Of a stretch of DNA of 64,000 bases, positions 35,296-58,061 are shown in pieces (within the stretch, counting starts at the first letter, position 1; each line of letters starts with the position of its first letter). Below the pieces are notes generated by a model, which saw only the letters and a list, made by a program, of their open reading frames with translations, searched no databases and was not told where the DNA came from. Source of the DNA: Temnothorax longispinosus (lineage: Eukaryota; Arthropoda; Insecta; Hymenoptera; Formicidae); contig NC_092360.1 of assembly GCF_030848805.1 (NCBI RefSeq), positions 1,736,001 to 1,800,000 on the forward strand, in the 5' to 3' direction. Both the position numbers and the translations under genes were made by a program.

Positions 35296-36868
35296 GCAGA
35301 GGATGACATCAGACAGACACTGAATTTATCCGTTTTGATATATGTAGTCTTAACATTGTTTTAATATGTTATAAAAAGTTATAATATAATTATAAATTGT
35401 AATTATAAATTGTGTATCTTACATAATTTATATAATTTGTACAATCGAATCATGGTATATAAATGTTTAATACTGTATCACAATTATAACTTAATATAAA
35501 AAATAGAAAGAGGTTTTACCGAGTTTTAATGTCGTCTCTATTAACGTAATATTTTTACGATATATTTTAACAGTGCTAAAAATGTATATGTAACAAATAA
35601 TTTATAATTTAGATATGAATAATATAAATATATTTTAATACTATTTTTGTCTCAATATGGTACTAAATAAAAAGAAGCTCAGAAACCTAATTGTAAACAT
35701 AAATTTTATACGACTACACACATATTTCGTTCTCATTCTTAGGTGTGAAATTGTTTTGATACAGCACTGGTCGGTGTGTTTGATGTCACGAGGAAAGTTC
35801 CATCCACGCATGCGCCAACTGTAACTATAGATGCGTCGGAATTCATGATTAAATGGAACTTATTCAGCAGATAATGTAGTTTGTATGTACATATTTCTTA
35901 ATGCGTTTCTTAGGTAATAAATACGGTTTTTCAGCATATTTTTTTTTTACATTATTAAGAATGAAGCAAGCACATGTTTTATACATTTTAAAGAAAGGCG
36001 AAGGAAAACGAAAAATAAAATAATAACTGTAAAGAACTTCGTTTTTCCTAGTTAAAGAAAATATACTCGAATTATGTTCAATTAATATATTAGTAATACA
36101 GGAAGAAATAAATGTGAAACCACGGTCTTGTAAGACCGTGTGTGAAACGTTACAAATTGACAAAAAAAAATTGCGCGCTGCAAAAGATCTCTGCGTATAG
36201 GGGACTAGAAAATAGAAATATTAAATTAATATAACTTTGATTATGCACAATTTTATTTTTTCTAAATAGCTGTATGGAATAAAAATGACATAAATGAAAT
36301 ATGTTCTCTATCAAGAGACACGGAAGTGTCTCGCGCCAAGTACGCGCGGAGCGAGATCACTGTGACTCTTTTACGCGTTATTATGTACACAATAATACTT
36401 CGGCATTGTGCGTGTTGAGTATAAAACTAAATCTATAGTTGTCGCGCTAATACTTTTACACTTCAATACTTGGGCACTTAATACTTAATTGGATAATATT
36501 TAATACGCTGAGAATTTTTCTAATTGGTATATATATTATAAAATATCCGAGTGATACATTTCTTCAAATTCCATCTTTTTTTTTATTTTTATTTAACTTT
36601 GCGTTCATCCTAAAAAGAAAAGATACTATAATTATATAACTTAGAGATAATTTTATTAAATATTCCTAAATTATTTTCACTACTTGAGAATTTGAGTAAA
36701 AAATAGCGACGTAAAATTATTACGTTTCACATTTTAATTACCACTTGAGATAAAATTAATATACAGTTATCTCCTTAAAATTGGAAGACAATTCTTTTTT
36801 TAGGATTATACAATGGAAGACGACGGTGTTGTAGGCATGAGATAACAATCGCAATGTCGTACTTTGTC
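35296..36868. other. Spacer and 3' flank of the collagen gene
   Basis: AT-rich sequence with no gene recognised. It contains one copy of a 69-bp dispersed repeat (36310-36377). Bases just below 36869 are the 3' untranslated region of the collagen gene on the minus strand, and an aataaa on that strand lies near 36585. Confidence 0.5.
36310..36377 (-). repeat. Dispersed 69-bp GC-rich repeat, copy 1
   Basis: The reverse complement matches 43513-43581 closely over the whole length, with shared cgcgtaaaagagtcac, tctcgctccgcg, tacttggcgcgagacact and gtgtctcttgat. It contains a short internal hairpin (gacacggaagtgtc). It is likely the conserved part of a short dispersed element. Confidence 0.65.
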
Positions 36869-47901
<11,033 letters not shown>

Positions 47902-48675
47902 CGTGAAGTTCCTCTATCCGGCAGGGGTGGAAAAACTCCACTGGAGAACGGAGAAAGTATTATAGATACTAGTCCCGATTCGCTTGCATCGCGAGGCTGA
48001 GGGCAACTAGACTCGTAGTAACCGGCGTGTCATCTATTTAGCAGATGCTCTGCATGATGTAGGGGAAGTCATCATCCTTCATTTTACAAGATGCACGTGG
48101 TTCTCCCGCCGTCTTATTCCGCGGCCACCCTCTCGCCGTTCTCCTCCTGGTCTGTACACTTCTTTGTTTCCTTCCTTTCTTTGTTTACTGTCGTTCATCA
48201 ATAATATTCTTTTCTTCTTTTGTATAGGGAATGGAAGAGAAAAGAGGATCAATCATCGGACAGGAAACATATGTACGTAAGATTTTGGAATAAATGACTC
48301 TTGTTTTCTATCATTTTAATAAAATCCAAGTGTAATTCTGATATATTGCAAATATTAAGGGATAAAACGTAATCCAACAAATTTTTTCAAATTAAACTTT
48401 GCTTTTAAAGAATATTTAATTTTAAAGAAATAAATAATTTATATATATATTTTTTATTTTTTCATCCTTCGCAGTTTTGTCTAATATTATCAATCTGTGT
48501 GTACATATACAATATATACATATGTATATATGTATAATCTCGAGTAATAATAGCAAAAAATTCGGAAGAGATACTGATCGGTATCTATGATCATTCGAAG
48601 CGTTTTTTTATTATAATAACTGTATTTTTTGGCTTAATATATATAATATCTAGCTGTAAATTAACTTCAGATTAT

Positions 48676-48776
48676 AATTAACAGAGATATTGCGAGCGAC
48701 CCAACTGGCCAAATTTTATTGATTTTAAATCAATAAAATTTGGCCAGTTGGGTCGCTCGCAATATCTCTGTTAATT
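48676..48776. repeat. Perfect palindrome, 50-bp arms, upstream of collagen
   Basis: A 101-bp exact palindrome centred on 48726, with TTAA near both ends. The stem contains cgagcgacccaactggccaa and attttattga. The right flank ttattcactggcgactc is the reverse complement of the GCCAGTGAATAA motif beside the 38470 foldback. Confidence 0.92.
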
Positions 48777-50330
48777 TTAATTATTCACTGGCGACTCAAA
48801 TTCTCTAATATTGTTTTCAGATTATAATTTTAAATAATAATTAATATGCCTTATCACTCACTTATCCTAACATTAATATGCCTCATCACTCTCGTCTGTA
48901 AATATTAGCAATAAATGAAAAAACTTATGTATTTGAATGTGTCTTCAAAGTCCTCGTTAAATAATGTCGCGGTGAGTTCATGGAAGTTTATATGAGAGAC
49001 CATATATGTCAGTATTGTCAGCGTAGAACCATTATTCTGCGTACTGTCAGAAGCGATATGACGCCGCACAATGGAGGTCATCACCTTACGTTTAAGGGTT
49101 GCATGCGACATGCATCAAGGCGTCGTTGTCATTACACCCGATTTTTTAATTAATCATAAATTTTCTGCGTAACGATGGATCGAGGTCTCTTGAAGTCTAA
49201 TCGTAACATAGATAATCCGCAATTTATCTTAGAGAAGTGATGCGGAATTTATTCGCTATTCATATTTTTATCTGTTCCTTTTTTCGACTGTCATATAAAT
49301 TAATAATCTAATTCCATTTGCTTCTAATAGGTAATTAGCTATCTTAATTGGATAACTGATATTAGAGCGATTTGAATACAACTGATGTCCATTTCCATCA
49401 ATACAAATTAACATTAATCTCGGGGTTTAACTGACTTTTAGAACTAGAAAAGGATAAAAAGTGAGTTAAACTGAAATTAAAGTTAACCGTCATTGGTAGA
49501 AATGGACAATGAATTTTGTTTGTTAAAAGGGACGCAATATAGCACGAAACAAACTTTAAAATTAAATTAAAAGAATTAAAAGAATGCTTTTATTGAGAAA
49601 AGTTCTTTTCTATAAGAACTGGCACACGTTTCTGATTTCATTTTAATTATTTCGTTTAATCAGAGGCCTTTAGAGTGTAAGAACTTATAAAGCTGTGTAG
49701 AGCCTTCTGCGGCACCGAGTAATTCTTTTTGTTACGGTCACCGCACGTACGCATCTTTGTGTTGAACGCGAATGCATCCGATCCATTGAAACGCGAGCCG
49801 CGACGACCTAGTTCACGATAAGCGTTCCGCCTCATTTTTATTAGTTAGCACCAGAGAAGCACTCGGGCTCCGATACCAAGATGCTGCCGTTTCCACTTAA
49901 TAAGTTTATTAAACGACAATCATCATTTTGGCCGCATTCCCGGAGCATACGTCTTGTTTTACAAGGCGTTAGCCGCAATAGGCTGCGTTGACCTGCACCT
50001 CCTTGGCTCCTCCATTCGTTACTGGCGACTATAAATCAGAGTTACTACTATGTTTAATGTAAGCAACCGGAGCAACGCAATCGGCACAGTTTCGTCGTAG
50101 AATATTCGTATTGACATTCGATTAGAACTGCTCTTGAGACTCTTGTTTGCTCGTTACGGTCATATCAAATTACATCGTTAGAAACGAGAAATCGTATTCC
50201 TTTTTTCCTTCATTATATGTTAGAAGAAATTACTTTTTTCATATTTGCGTGAATTCGCGTTCTATGGATTGATAGATGAATAATAATTCAAAGCACGCGT
50301 CCTGCATTTCTAGCAAAATGGAAGTTATGA

Positions 50331-50331
50331 T

Positions 50332-50429
<98 letters not shown>

Positions 50430-50432
50430 AGC
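50331..50432. repeat. Compound microsatellite A(n)-TA(n)-GA(n)
   Basis: An A run passes directly into about 21 TA units and then about 16 GA units. The true length is uncertain, as such arrays are hard to sequence. Confidence 0.95.
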
Positions 50433-51152
50433 AAAGTAAAATTTATATAATTTGTCGTTTTACAATTAAATGCAGTAAAAAAACATAAATGAATACGTCA
50501 GATGTACACTGATGGAAACTACAGATCTGAGTACGAGCACTATAATGCAATCATAGAGATAATTGTAGTACCTTCATACACGCGCGCGCGTGACGTCATC
50601 GCGAAACTTATCTTATTGTTAGGGAGGTTATGCAAATGGTATTATGTGTTATCTAGATTAAAATAAACAAAATAATTTTTTATAAAACACTTTGTATAAA
50701 AGATATTTTATTTCACATTATAATACTACAATGTGTTATTTTTGTTATTTTTAGCACAAATTACAAACAATTTAATACAAATTTCCAGTACAAATTAAAT
50801 TAAATATATTAATATAGTGTATTTAATAAAACTTTTTTATACATAAGTATGTATAAAAAAATTACATAAATCATAGAAAATATGTAAATTAAAGACTGAC
50901 TTGTCTGAATTATATTGTATCTTAGATATGGAAACTTGTTAAAAATCTCAGTCTATTTATAAAATGTTTCTCTAATTTATATCTAACAATATAACAATTT
51001 AAAAGAAAATGTATCTCCCCAAATAATATATAGAAGATATATAATATATATAATAATATATATAGAAAAATATTCTTAACATAAATTATTCATAACATTA
51101 ACTCTGATAATAGTGGTATTTGAAATAATTTAAGATTGTTCGCGTTATTGTA

Positions 51153-54100
51153 TTACGGTTCCTGAATATCTTTCGCTTTTCGATATTCACTTAACAAAAT
51201 GGCAAATACTTGGCTGCGATTTCTTTTGCAGTTACGCTAAAATCAACAATAAAATGTACGTATCATAAAAGATATTGTAAAATAACATAAATTATCAACT
51301 TACTTGAGCAGTAACCCCTAGAAGCAGATCGGCATTAGAATATAATACCTTATGTAAGGATATCGTGATGATTTGCATAGTGTTTATTTGGGATTGAATA
51401 AAGCGAATGACATTCTTGATATTCGCCTTGTCTAATGCCGCATCACCTTCGTCCATAAGGAGAAACGGTATTTGCTTGTAACTGTGAAATAGGGGGAAAA
51501 AAGATTAAAATTATGTTTTTAACTCTTTACTGTTGGTTGTTATCTGCATTATAAAAGCATCAAAATGCATGTAAATGTATTAATCTTATAGGATAAAGAT
51601 ATACCGTTGAAATGCAAATAGTAATGCTAAACTAGCGAGTGATTTCTCTCCACCAGACAAATATTGCAATGGCTGAAAGTATTTAGATGGCGCTATGCAG
51701 TTGTAAATTATATTGCCCGCGTACGGTTCCTCGGGGTTATCTGCTAAGATAGTTGCTTGAGCCGACGTATCATTAACTAAACTCTGCATAGAAAATAAAG
51801 CAAGTCAGATATAAATTATAAAATACACATAAAAATAAACTATATAATATATATAAACAAAATCTTAAAGTAAAATTAAAAATGCCGACTTTGAGTATAG
51901 AATCTATTTCCACAGCAACAAAATCCAGGCAATCTTCAAACTGTTTGCATCTTTTTGCCTTCACTGACTTAAATTGATTTTGTATTTTATCACACTTATT
52001 ACGGCAGGTTTGGAAGTTCGTATTTATCTCTTGTATTTGCTGCGCTATCGAACTTATCTTTTCATCAACCTGTATTTATCCAAATGAGATTTTCTAGCAT
52101 ATCTGACATAAATATACATAATGTACCTATATTATGTAAAATTATAAATGTTATATACCTTAAGATTGGGATTCATATCTTTAAATTCATTTTGAATCTT
52201 TGTAAGCTTTTCATTAAGTTGTGTAGCCATGTCGTGTAAATTTTCTTTTGTATAATTACGGATGTTTTCAGGAAATCGCGAGAAATCAATTTTTCTTAAC
52301 ACTTTACAACCATCTGACGATTCCACGTTTGAACTTGAGCTAGTTGTAAAAAAGCTATCTTCTGGCGTACGATGTGATGTCTCTGACATTGGAATAATAA
52401 AGTCTTCTATCTGTAATAATAATGTTATTATAACTGATGTTAAGCGAGATTCAAACCTAATGTCAAGTGATATTTAATGTTTGTATTAACAAATCTCTTA
52501 AACCTCATCTTTTACAATATATGTCCTTTAATTTTTTTAAAAACTCACAAACCTTGCATTCATTAATTATAGTGTTGCATTCTACTTTTTTCTGTTCTAT
52601 TTTTTTTTGTACAACAATGAGCGCCTTCTGTCTCTCCAAATATAAATTTCCGATAACGTTAACTTGCGACCTGTACTGAGCCAATTTTTTTTCCGTATTT
52701 TCTAAATCCTTTTTTTTGTTTGTGTAATCATCTTTTAACTTCGACATTTCCGTTTCTTCTCGCTCAATTTTAATCTTTGCATCACGTTCTTGCTGATATG
52801 CCTTTTTCAGTTCTGCATCAGCTTGTTCTACAGCGCTTTTCCATTTTAATACTTTACCTTTTCACACAAAATTCGTACATATATGAGAACATTAATTGAT
52901 TAGCGACCATACATTAACAAAAATATAATTTGGAAATTTACTTTCTGTATCATTCTCGTTTTCAAAGTGCAATTGATTCTTGATACGATCATATTGTTGT
53001 TCAAGTTCCATTTGTCTCTTTTTCTGCTCTTGATACAGTCTAAAAATTAATATTACACTTATTTTTTTATACACCTAGATTAAAAATTATATAAAAAATT
53101 AAATAAAAATTTTATACCGCAAATTATTCTTCTCATAGTAGTCAATATCCGGCACATTAATATCTTTACAAAAATCAACAAAGATTTTATCTTTAATTGC
53201 ATTAACCTGTTTCTCCATGCTTTTAGTTTTTTCAACTCGTTTTTTAATATTGTCTTCAATTTCAGATATTGCCATCTAGAAGTTTTACGAATAATAGAAA
53301 TATCTTTCTCTTGTACAGATCAATAAAAAGTTTTAATAGAGATATATATGTATATGAATTACAAATTATACATTAAATACATTTTGAATTATACATTAAA
53401 ATACATACATTTAATTCAATTATTTCTCTATCAAGCCTGTCTAATTCTTCATTTAGCCGAACGATTTCGTCTTCCTACAAAATGTAGATTTTATGTATTA
53501 TTATTTGATGATAGATCACATGTAATAAAACTAAGATATAAATTGTTCCTGCTTCTTAATTACGTACAGTGTCTTTTATATCTTTCTCAATGTATTTATT
53601 TTGGCGCTTGAGTTCTTCCATTGTTACATTAATTTCATCAAGTTCAGATTGGATAAGAGAGATTTTGGGCAGATCTCTGAATTCTTTCATTAATTGTGCC
53701 TATAAAATTGTACATATTATGTAAACCACTATATGTTAACTTGCTGCACTGATCTTGCAAAAAATTTACAACCTTTTGTTCCTTCAATGCCAATACTTGT
53801 TGGTCCCCCCATTGTTTTGCTTTTATAATTAAATCAGCCTGCCCACCAGACATTGTACCATCTTTACGATAAAAACATCCATCCAATGAAACACACTAAA
53901 CGTAATAAATATATACTAGTTTCATAAATAAAATTGATATATAAAGATAAAGAAAATAATAATAAAATATACATGTATGATATATATACATATACAATAT
54001 ATACATATAATTACATCATTTCCTTTTTTCTTTTTATCATCAGATTGCGCTATTAGTCTCGCATCTTCAATAGTCTCGCAAACTAAAGTATTCTGAGTGA

Positions 54101-57002
54101 CAAATAAAACCGCTTTGCTTATTTGTGTTGATGAAATGTTCAACACGTCATATAATAATTTAACATTTTTCGGCTCTTTTATATTACTGTAAAGTAATAA
54201 CATTATGTTATATTATCCAAAAATACTTTTTTTTCCCTCTAATTACTCACCGTAAGTGTTCTTTTAACAATGTCGTTTTTATTGAATCAAGCGGTAAAAA
54301 TGTTTCAATGCCTATTTGTTTCTTTTTTAAAAATTCAATGCATTGCATTGCTGTACGTCTGGTATCAACGACGATGGCATCCATATTTTTATTGAAAATT
54401 TTAGTTACCGCAACATTATAACGTGGATGAATAGGCTTACAAAAATCAGATAAGCGACCATACTAAAAAATAAAAGTTGTATTAACTCTTTGTGAACTTT
54501 TATAATCATCATTATATATATCTAAATTTTAATAATGATTAGTAGAAACGATACCACGCCATCAGAGTATAACTGTTTCAACTGTTGGATTGTTTCTTTT
54601 TTTTTAATCTGTCGCGAAATAGTATTCTTATCGATATCAATCTGGGAAAGCTTCTCTGAAATGTTTGCAATATCGTTCTCCAGACTGAACGATTTATTCA
54701 TTGCATCAGTTTTTTTCTGCTTTAATTTCTCTGCTGTCTTTTCCATTAACGTTACTTTAGGTTCGACACTTTGCAATTTTTTGAGCCGCGTTTCGAAATT
54801 CTCCTTCGTTAATCTTGTCTGCTTTACTTTGTACTCCAAATCTTGCTTGCGCCTATTTTCGTTATCAAGTTTATCCTGATCCTTTTGTTGATCGCGCATC
54901 AGGCTATTTATTTGCTTTACTAAATTCGTTGTCCGGTATTCAGTTTCGTTCGTCAATTCCAGGTACTGTTTAACCTTAGGTGTGCATCATTATATTAGGC
55001 AAAAATTTATTATAAAGTAATGAAAAACGAAAAAATTTTTTTCATTAACTATTAAAATATAAATATCTACAGATATCGTATAAATATTATGGATTCGCAA
55101 CGGTATACCTGAGAGTTGCTGAGTTCTATAGTGCTCGTCTGTGACGCTTTTCTTAACTCCGCTAATTTGTTGTCTATTTGTTTTAGCTCATCTTTTAATT
55201 CTTCGATTATTCTCTTGTTAGTATCACGCGCTTTACTTGCACTGTCTAAAAATACGCGAGCACAATCACGTTTTTTCTGCCAATGTGAGATGTTATCCTC
55301 AAAAACAACATATTCCAACTTCTTCGGGCGAATAATCTTCTCCATTTCCGAAATACCTTGTTCAATAGTTTCGAGAGAACTGAATAATGACTTAAATTGT
55401 GATTGTTTACGTTTTAGTAAATGTATCGCAGCTTCCTTATCGCGTAAATACTCATCTATTCGCGATTTGACTTCTTTTTCCCTATCTTGTAAGAATTCAG
55501 CTTCCTTCTTAATGAGGAGCAATCGAATTAATTGAAATTTTAATTTTTTCTTATTCTGTAATGTTCGATAATTATTTTATCACAACTATATGAAGAAAGA
55601 TATAAACAGTAATTTCTAAAGATTTTTATAGTTTGAAAACAAATGTAACATACATATTGTTTTTTCAACCATAAATATGTTTCTGTTTCTGCTTTTTCTT
55701 CAGCGGCGCATTTCTTTTGAATTAATATCTGTTTTTTTCTTTGATGTTCAAAATTTACTGCTTCTTCCGCTTTCGAAAGTTCTAATTTTAATCTGCCGCA
55801 AACATCAAAATCTAGTAAATTTACCGAATCTTATAACAAAATTTGTACCATCAGTTAGAACAAAACAAAACTTGTACCTATTATATTCTGCTTTGTACGT
55901 AATTGAATTACTAGTCTGTTCGAACATCGCGGTTAGATCTTTTGGCATTTTCATTGCAAAACATTCAATGTAACCCTGAGGTATCAAAAAGTTCCCTGCC
56001 TTTATGTCCAAACCCATTTCTCGTAGTTCATTCAAATAAAATACATTCGTAACAGTCTGTATGGTAAGAGATGGATAATCAATCAGTGTCAAGTAGTGTA
56101 ATAAAATAAGAAAACAATTTGACAAGATTGTAAATAATGCTGTAGAATTCCACCTTGTCATCTATGTTGTACTGACTGACTTCGCCGCTTATCTTCCTTG
56201 TGAAACTCTTTTTCGTTTCGTCTATCTTGAAGATCACGTTTACATAAGTGCTACTGTAATATATTAAACTTTTAAAATATCTAACAGTATATATCTAACA
56301 GTATAATATCTAACAGACATGAAATTAATTGAGAAATAAAGAAAATATATTTCTAATACCCTTCCATTGATTCTCCAACACCACAGATTAATAGATCATC
56401 TGTGCCAACACTAGATTTCATAAATGAATTTCCTTCATAAATGAGTTTTCTGAGGTTTTTAACACGCAAAGAGCTCGGCTCCCCCCCTAATGCAAAACTT
56501 ATGGCGTCCATAATATTTGATTTTCCTAAAATACATAAAACATTTACATATCTTAATTAGAATATAAAAGTAATATGGTAAAAGGAACAAAGAAAAATTT
56601 ATACGAAATAAAAGAGAGTAAAAGAAAAAAAATTAAAAATTTAAATTTACCTTAATCAATAATCTTATCTGTTATTTTATTAAACCAAATCAAATCAAAT
56701 AATAAATATCGTTGAGTTAAATAATCTATTAATAATCTCTTAATAAATAATTATTTCCTATATTTATTTAATATATAATTATTTATTATACAAAAATGAA
56801 GAAATAAGAACAAGCTATTTGATATGCGGGAAAATAGTTTCGTTCTAAATCGAATAAAATGAAACGTTGGAAAGAGCATAAGAATCTCACCGGATCCATT
56901 TAGACCGATTATTGCTGTAAATGATCGGAGAGGGCCGATCGTTGTTATTCCCGAGAACGACTTGAAGTTGGAAATCACGATACTATCTAAAGAAATTGGC
57001 AT
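51153..57002 (-). CDS. Divergent SMC1 paralogue (cohesin SMC1-like ATPase)
   Basis: Twenty exons join in phase to 3,702 nt (1,233 residues): 56891-57002, 56360-56525, 56154-56253, 55878-56056, 55654-55792, 55109-55555, 54555-54974, 54251-54462, 54015-54186, 53773-53895, 53568-53699, 53409-53474, 53118-53275, 52942-53039, 52553-52857, 52159-52410, 51890-52069, 51605-51783, 51304-51481, 51153-51236. Order: Walker A GLNGSGKS (33-40), Q-loop region (IPQGYIECFAM), long coiled coil, hinge (RYNVAVTKIFNKNMDAIVVD; FYRKDGTMSGG), second coiled coil, signature LSGGEKS (from 1129), Walker B FLLMDEGDAALD (D1157, E1158). No stop or frameshift was seen. It lies head to tail with SMC1A and shares its intron positions. 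Exon 2 has 15 extra codons. Likely a chromosome-associated ATPase; the role is unknown. Confidence 0.9.
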
Positions 57003-57149
57003 TGTTAAGGCAAAGCGTTTATCGAATGCGAATAGACCAATGAGCAAGTGACCGTTGGTCAAACTCCGAAATTCTCGAAACTCCGGCCGGAATGCTCCGA
57101 ATTCGAAATAACGCAGGGTTACCAATTTGCAAATTCCAAAGGGTGCATT

Positions 57150-57232
57150 GAGCTGCTAAGTAGCAATAAAATGTGATTGGTTCTTATCTTTGGATCCAAC
57201 CAATCACACGTAATTGCTACTTACTTAGCCGC
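57150..57232. promoter_or_regulatory. Inverted repeat with paired CCAAT boxes
   Basis: gctaagtagcaataaaatg followed by tgattggtt (to about 57182) is mirrored by aaccaatca, then cacgtaattgctacttactt and agc (57199-57232). Each arm carries ATTGG/CCAAT, about 150-230 bp upstream of the paralogue's ATG. CCAAT boxes are NF-Y sites, often in promoters of cell-cycle genes; the regulatory role is inference. Confidence 0.5.
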
Positions 57233-57364
57233 TCACTGAGTGGTTGTGCTCCTGGATGCAGCAGAAGTGTCGCGTCGTGAGATAGGTTTAACTGTAGAGC
57301 GCGAAGATTTAACCGGGTTTAACGGTAAATCAACAAACTATTTTATAAGTTAGTTATGAGTTTA

Positions 57365-57479
57365 CGAAATAAAAACGAATACATATGTTTCAATAAAAGT
57401 GAGATCGCACAACATGAATGATGGCGTTCATGTTGTGCGATCTCACTTTTATTGAAATATATGTATTTGTTTTTATTTC
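57365..57479. repeat. Foldback, 28-bp perfect core arms
   Basis: caataaaagtgagatcgcac continuing to aacatgaa (57391-57418) is exactly complemented at 57427-57454 across the loop tgatggcg. The pairing extends with mismatches to 57365 and 57479 (gaaataaaaacgaatacata against tatgtatttgtttttatttc). Confidence 0.85.
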
Positions 57480-58061
57480 AACCAACCAGAATAAAAATGT
57501 GATTATCGCATCATTGTTTAAATGTGAAACAGATTTGCAAAATAGAATGTATGTTGTATAATAAATTAAAATACGCACAAGCGCGATATTGCATATTAAG
57601 TTACTGCTTTATCATTATTGTTATTGATATTGTTGAAATATGTGTAATAAATTGCTGCTCTCGGATACACACGTCTCATTAACGCAATAAAATCAATTGT
57701 TTGTTCTAGCAGTTTGTTCGCAAGTTTTTATTAAAGTCAAGTTTTGAAAGCTATTTACATTACTCACAACATAACTCATGTCTCACACAATTGCTATCAG
57801 GCTTATTCTAACTTATACTATAGATATATATATATATATATGACCTAATTTATCAAAAAGTATGATAGTCTTGCAGTGATTTCAAAGTAATATGAAAAAT
57901 GTGAATAAATTTAGAAATAATAATAATAATACGTTAATATTTTGTAATATTTATATATTCTTCTTTGAAGACAAAATTAAAAATCATCCACAGCGAATAT
58001 ATATATATATAAATATATATGTAAGAAAAGAAAATAGTTGTTCCTTTTAAATAATAAACGT

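Larger units (their letters stand above)
47902..51152. other. Intergenic region between collagen and the SMC1 paralogue
   Basis: Contains the presumed collagen promoter (a GC-richer stretch directly above 47901), a perfect foldback (48676-48776), and a compound microsatellite (50331-50432). About 49700-50020 is a GC-richer non-coding stretch. No further gene was recognised. Confidence 0.5.
57003..58061. promoter_or_regulatory. Region between the tandem SMC1 genes
   Basis: This 1.06-kb stretch must hold the 3' flank of SMC1A and the promoter of the downstream paralogue. It contains an inverted repeat with CCAAT boxes (57150-57232), a foldback (57365-57479) and TA microsatellites near 57830 and 58000. 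No coding sequence was recognised. Confidence 0.6.

Noticed and set aside
55116..55535. Plus-strand frames opposite SMC coiled-coil exons (also 54535-54879 and 62219-62487)
   Set aside because: Ser/Leu/Phe-rich antisense shadows of Lys/Glu coiled coils. The minus strand is clearly the coding one.
51153..57002. SMC1 paralogue as a processed pseudogene
   Set aside because: It keeps all introns at SMC1A positions and an uninterrupted 1,233-codon frame.
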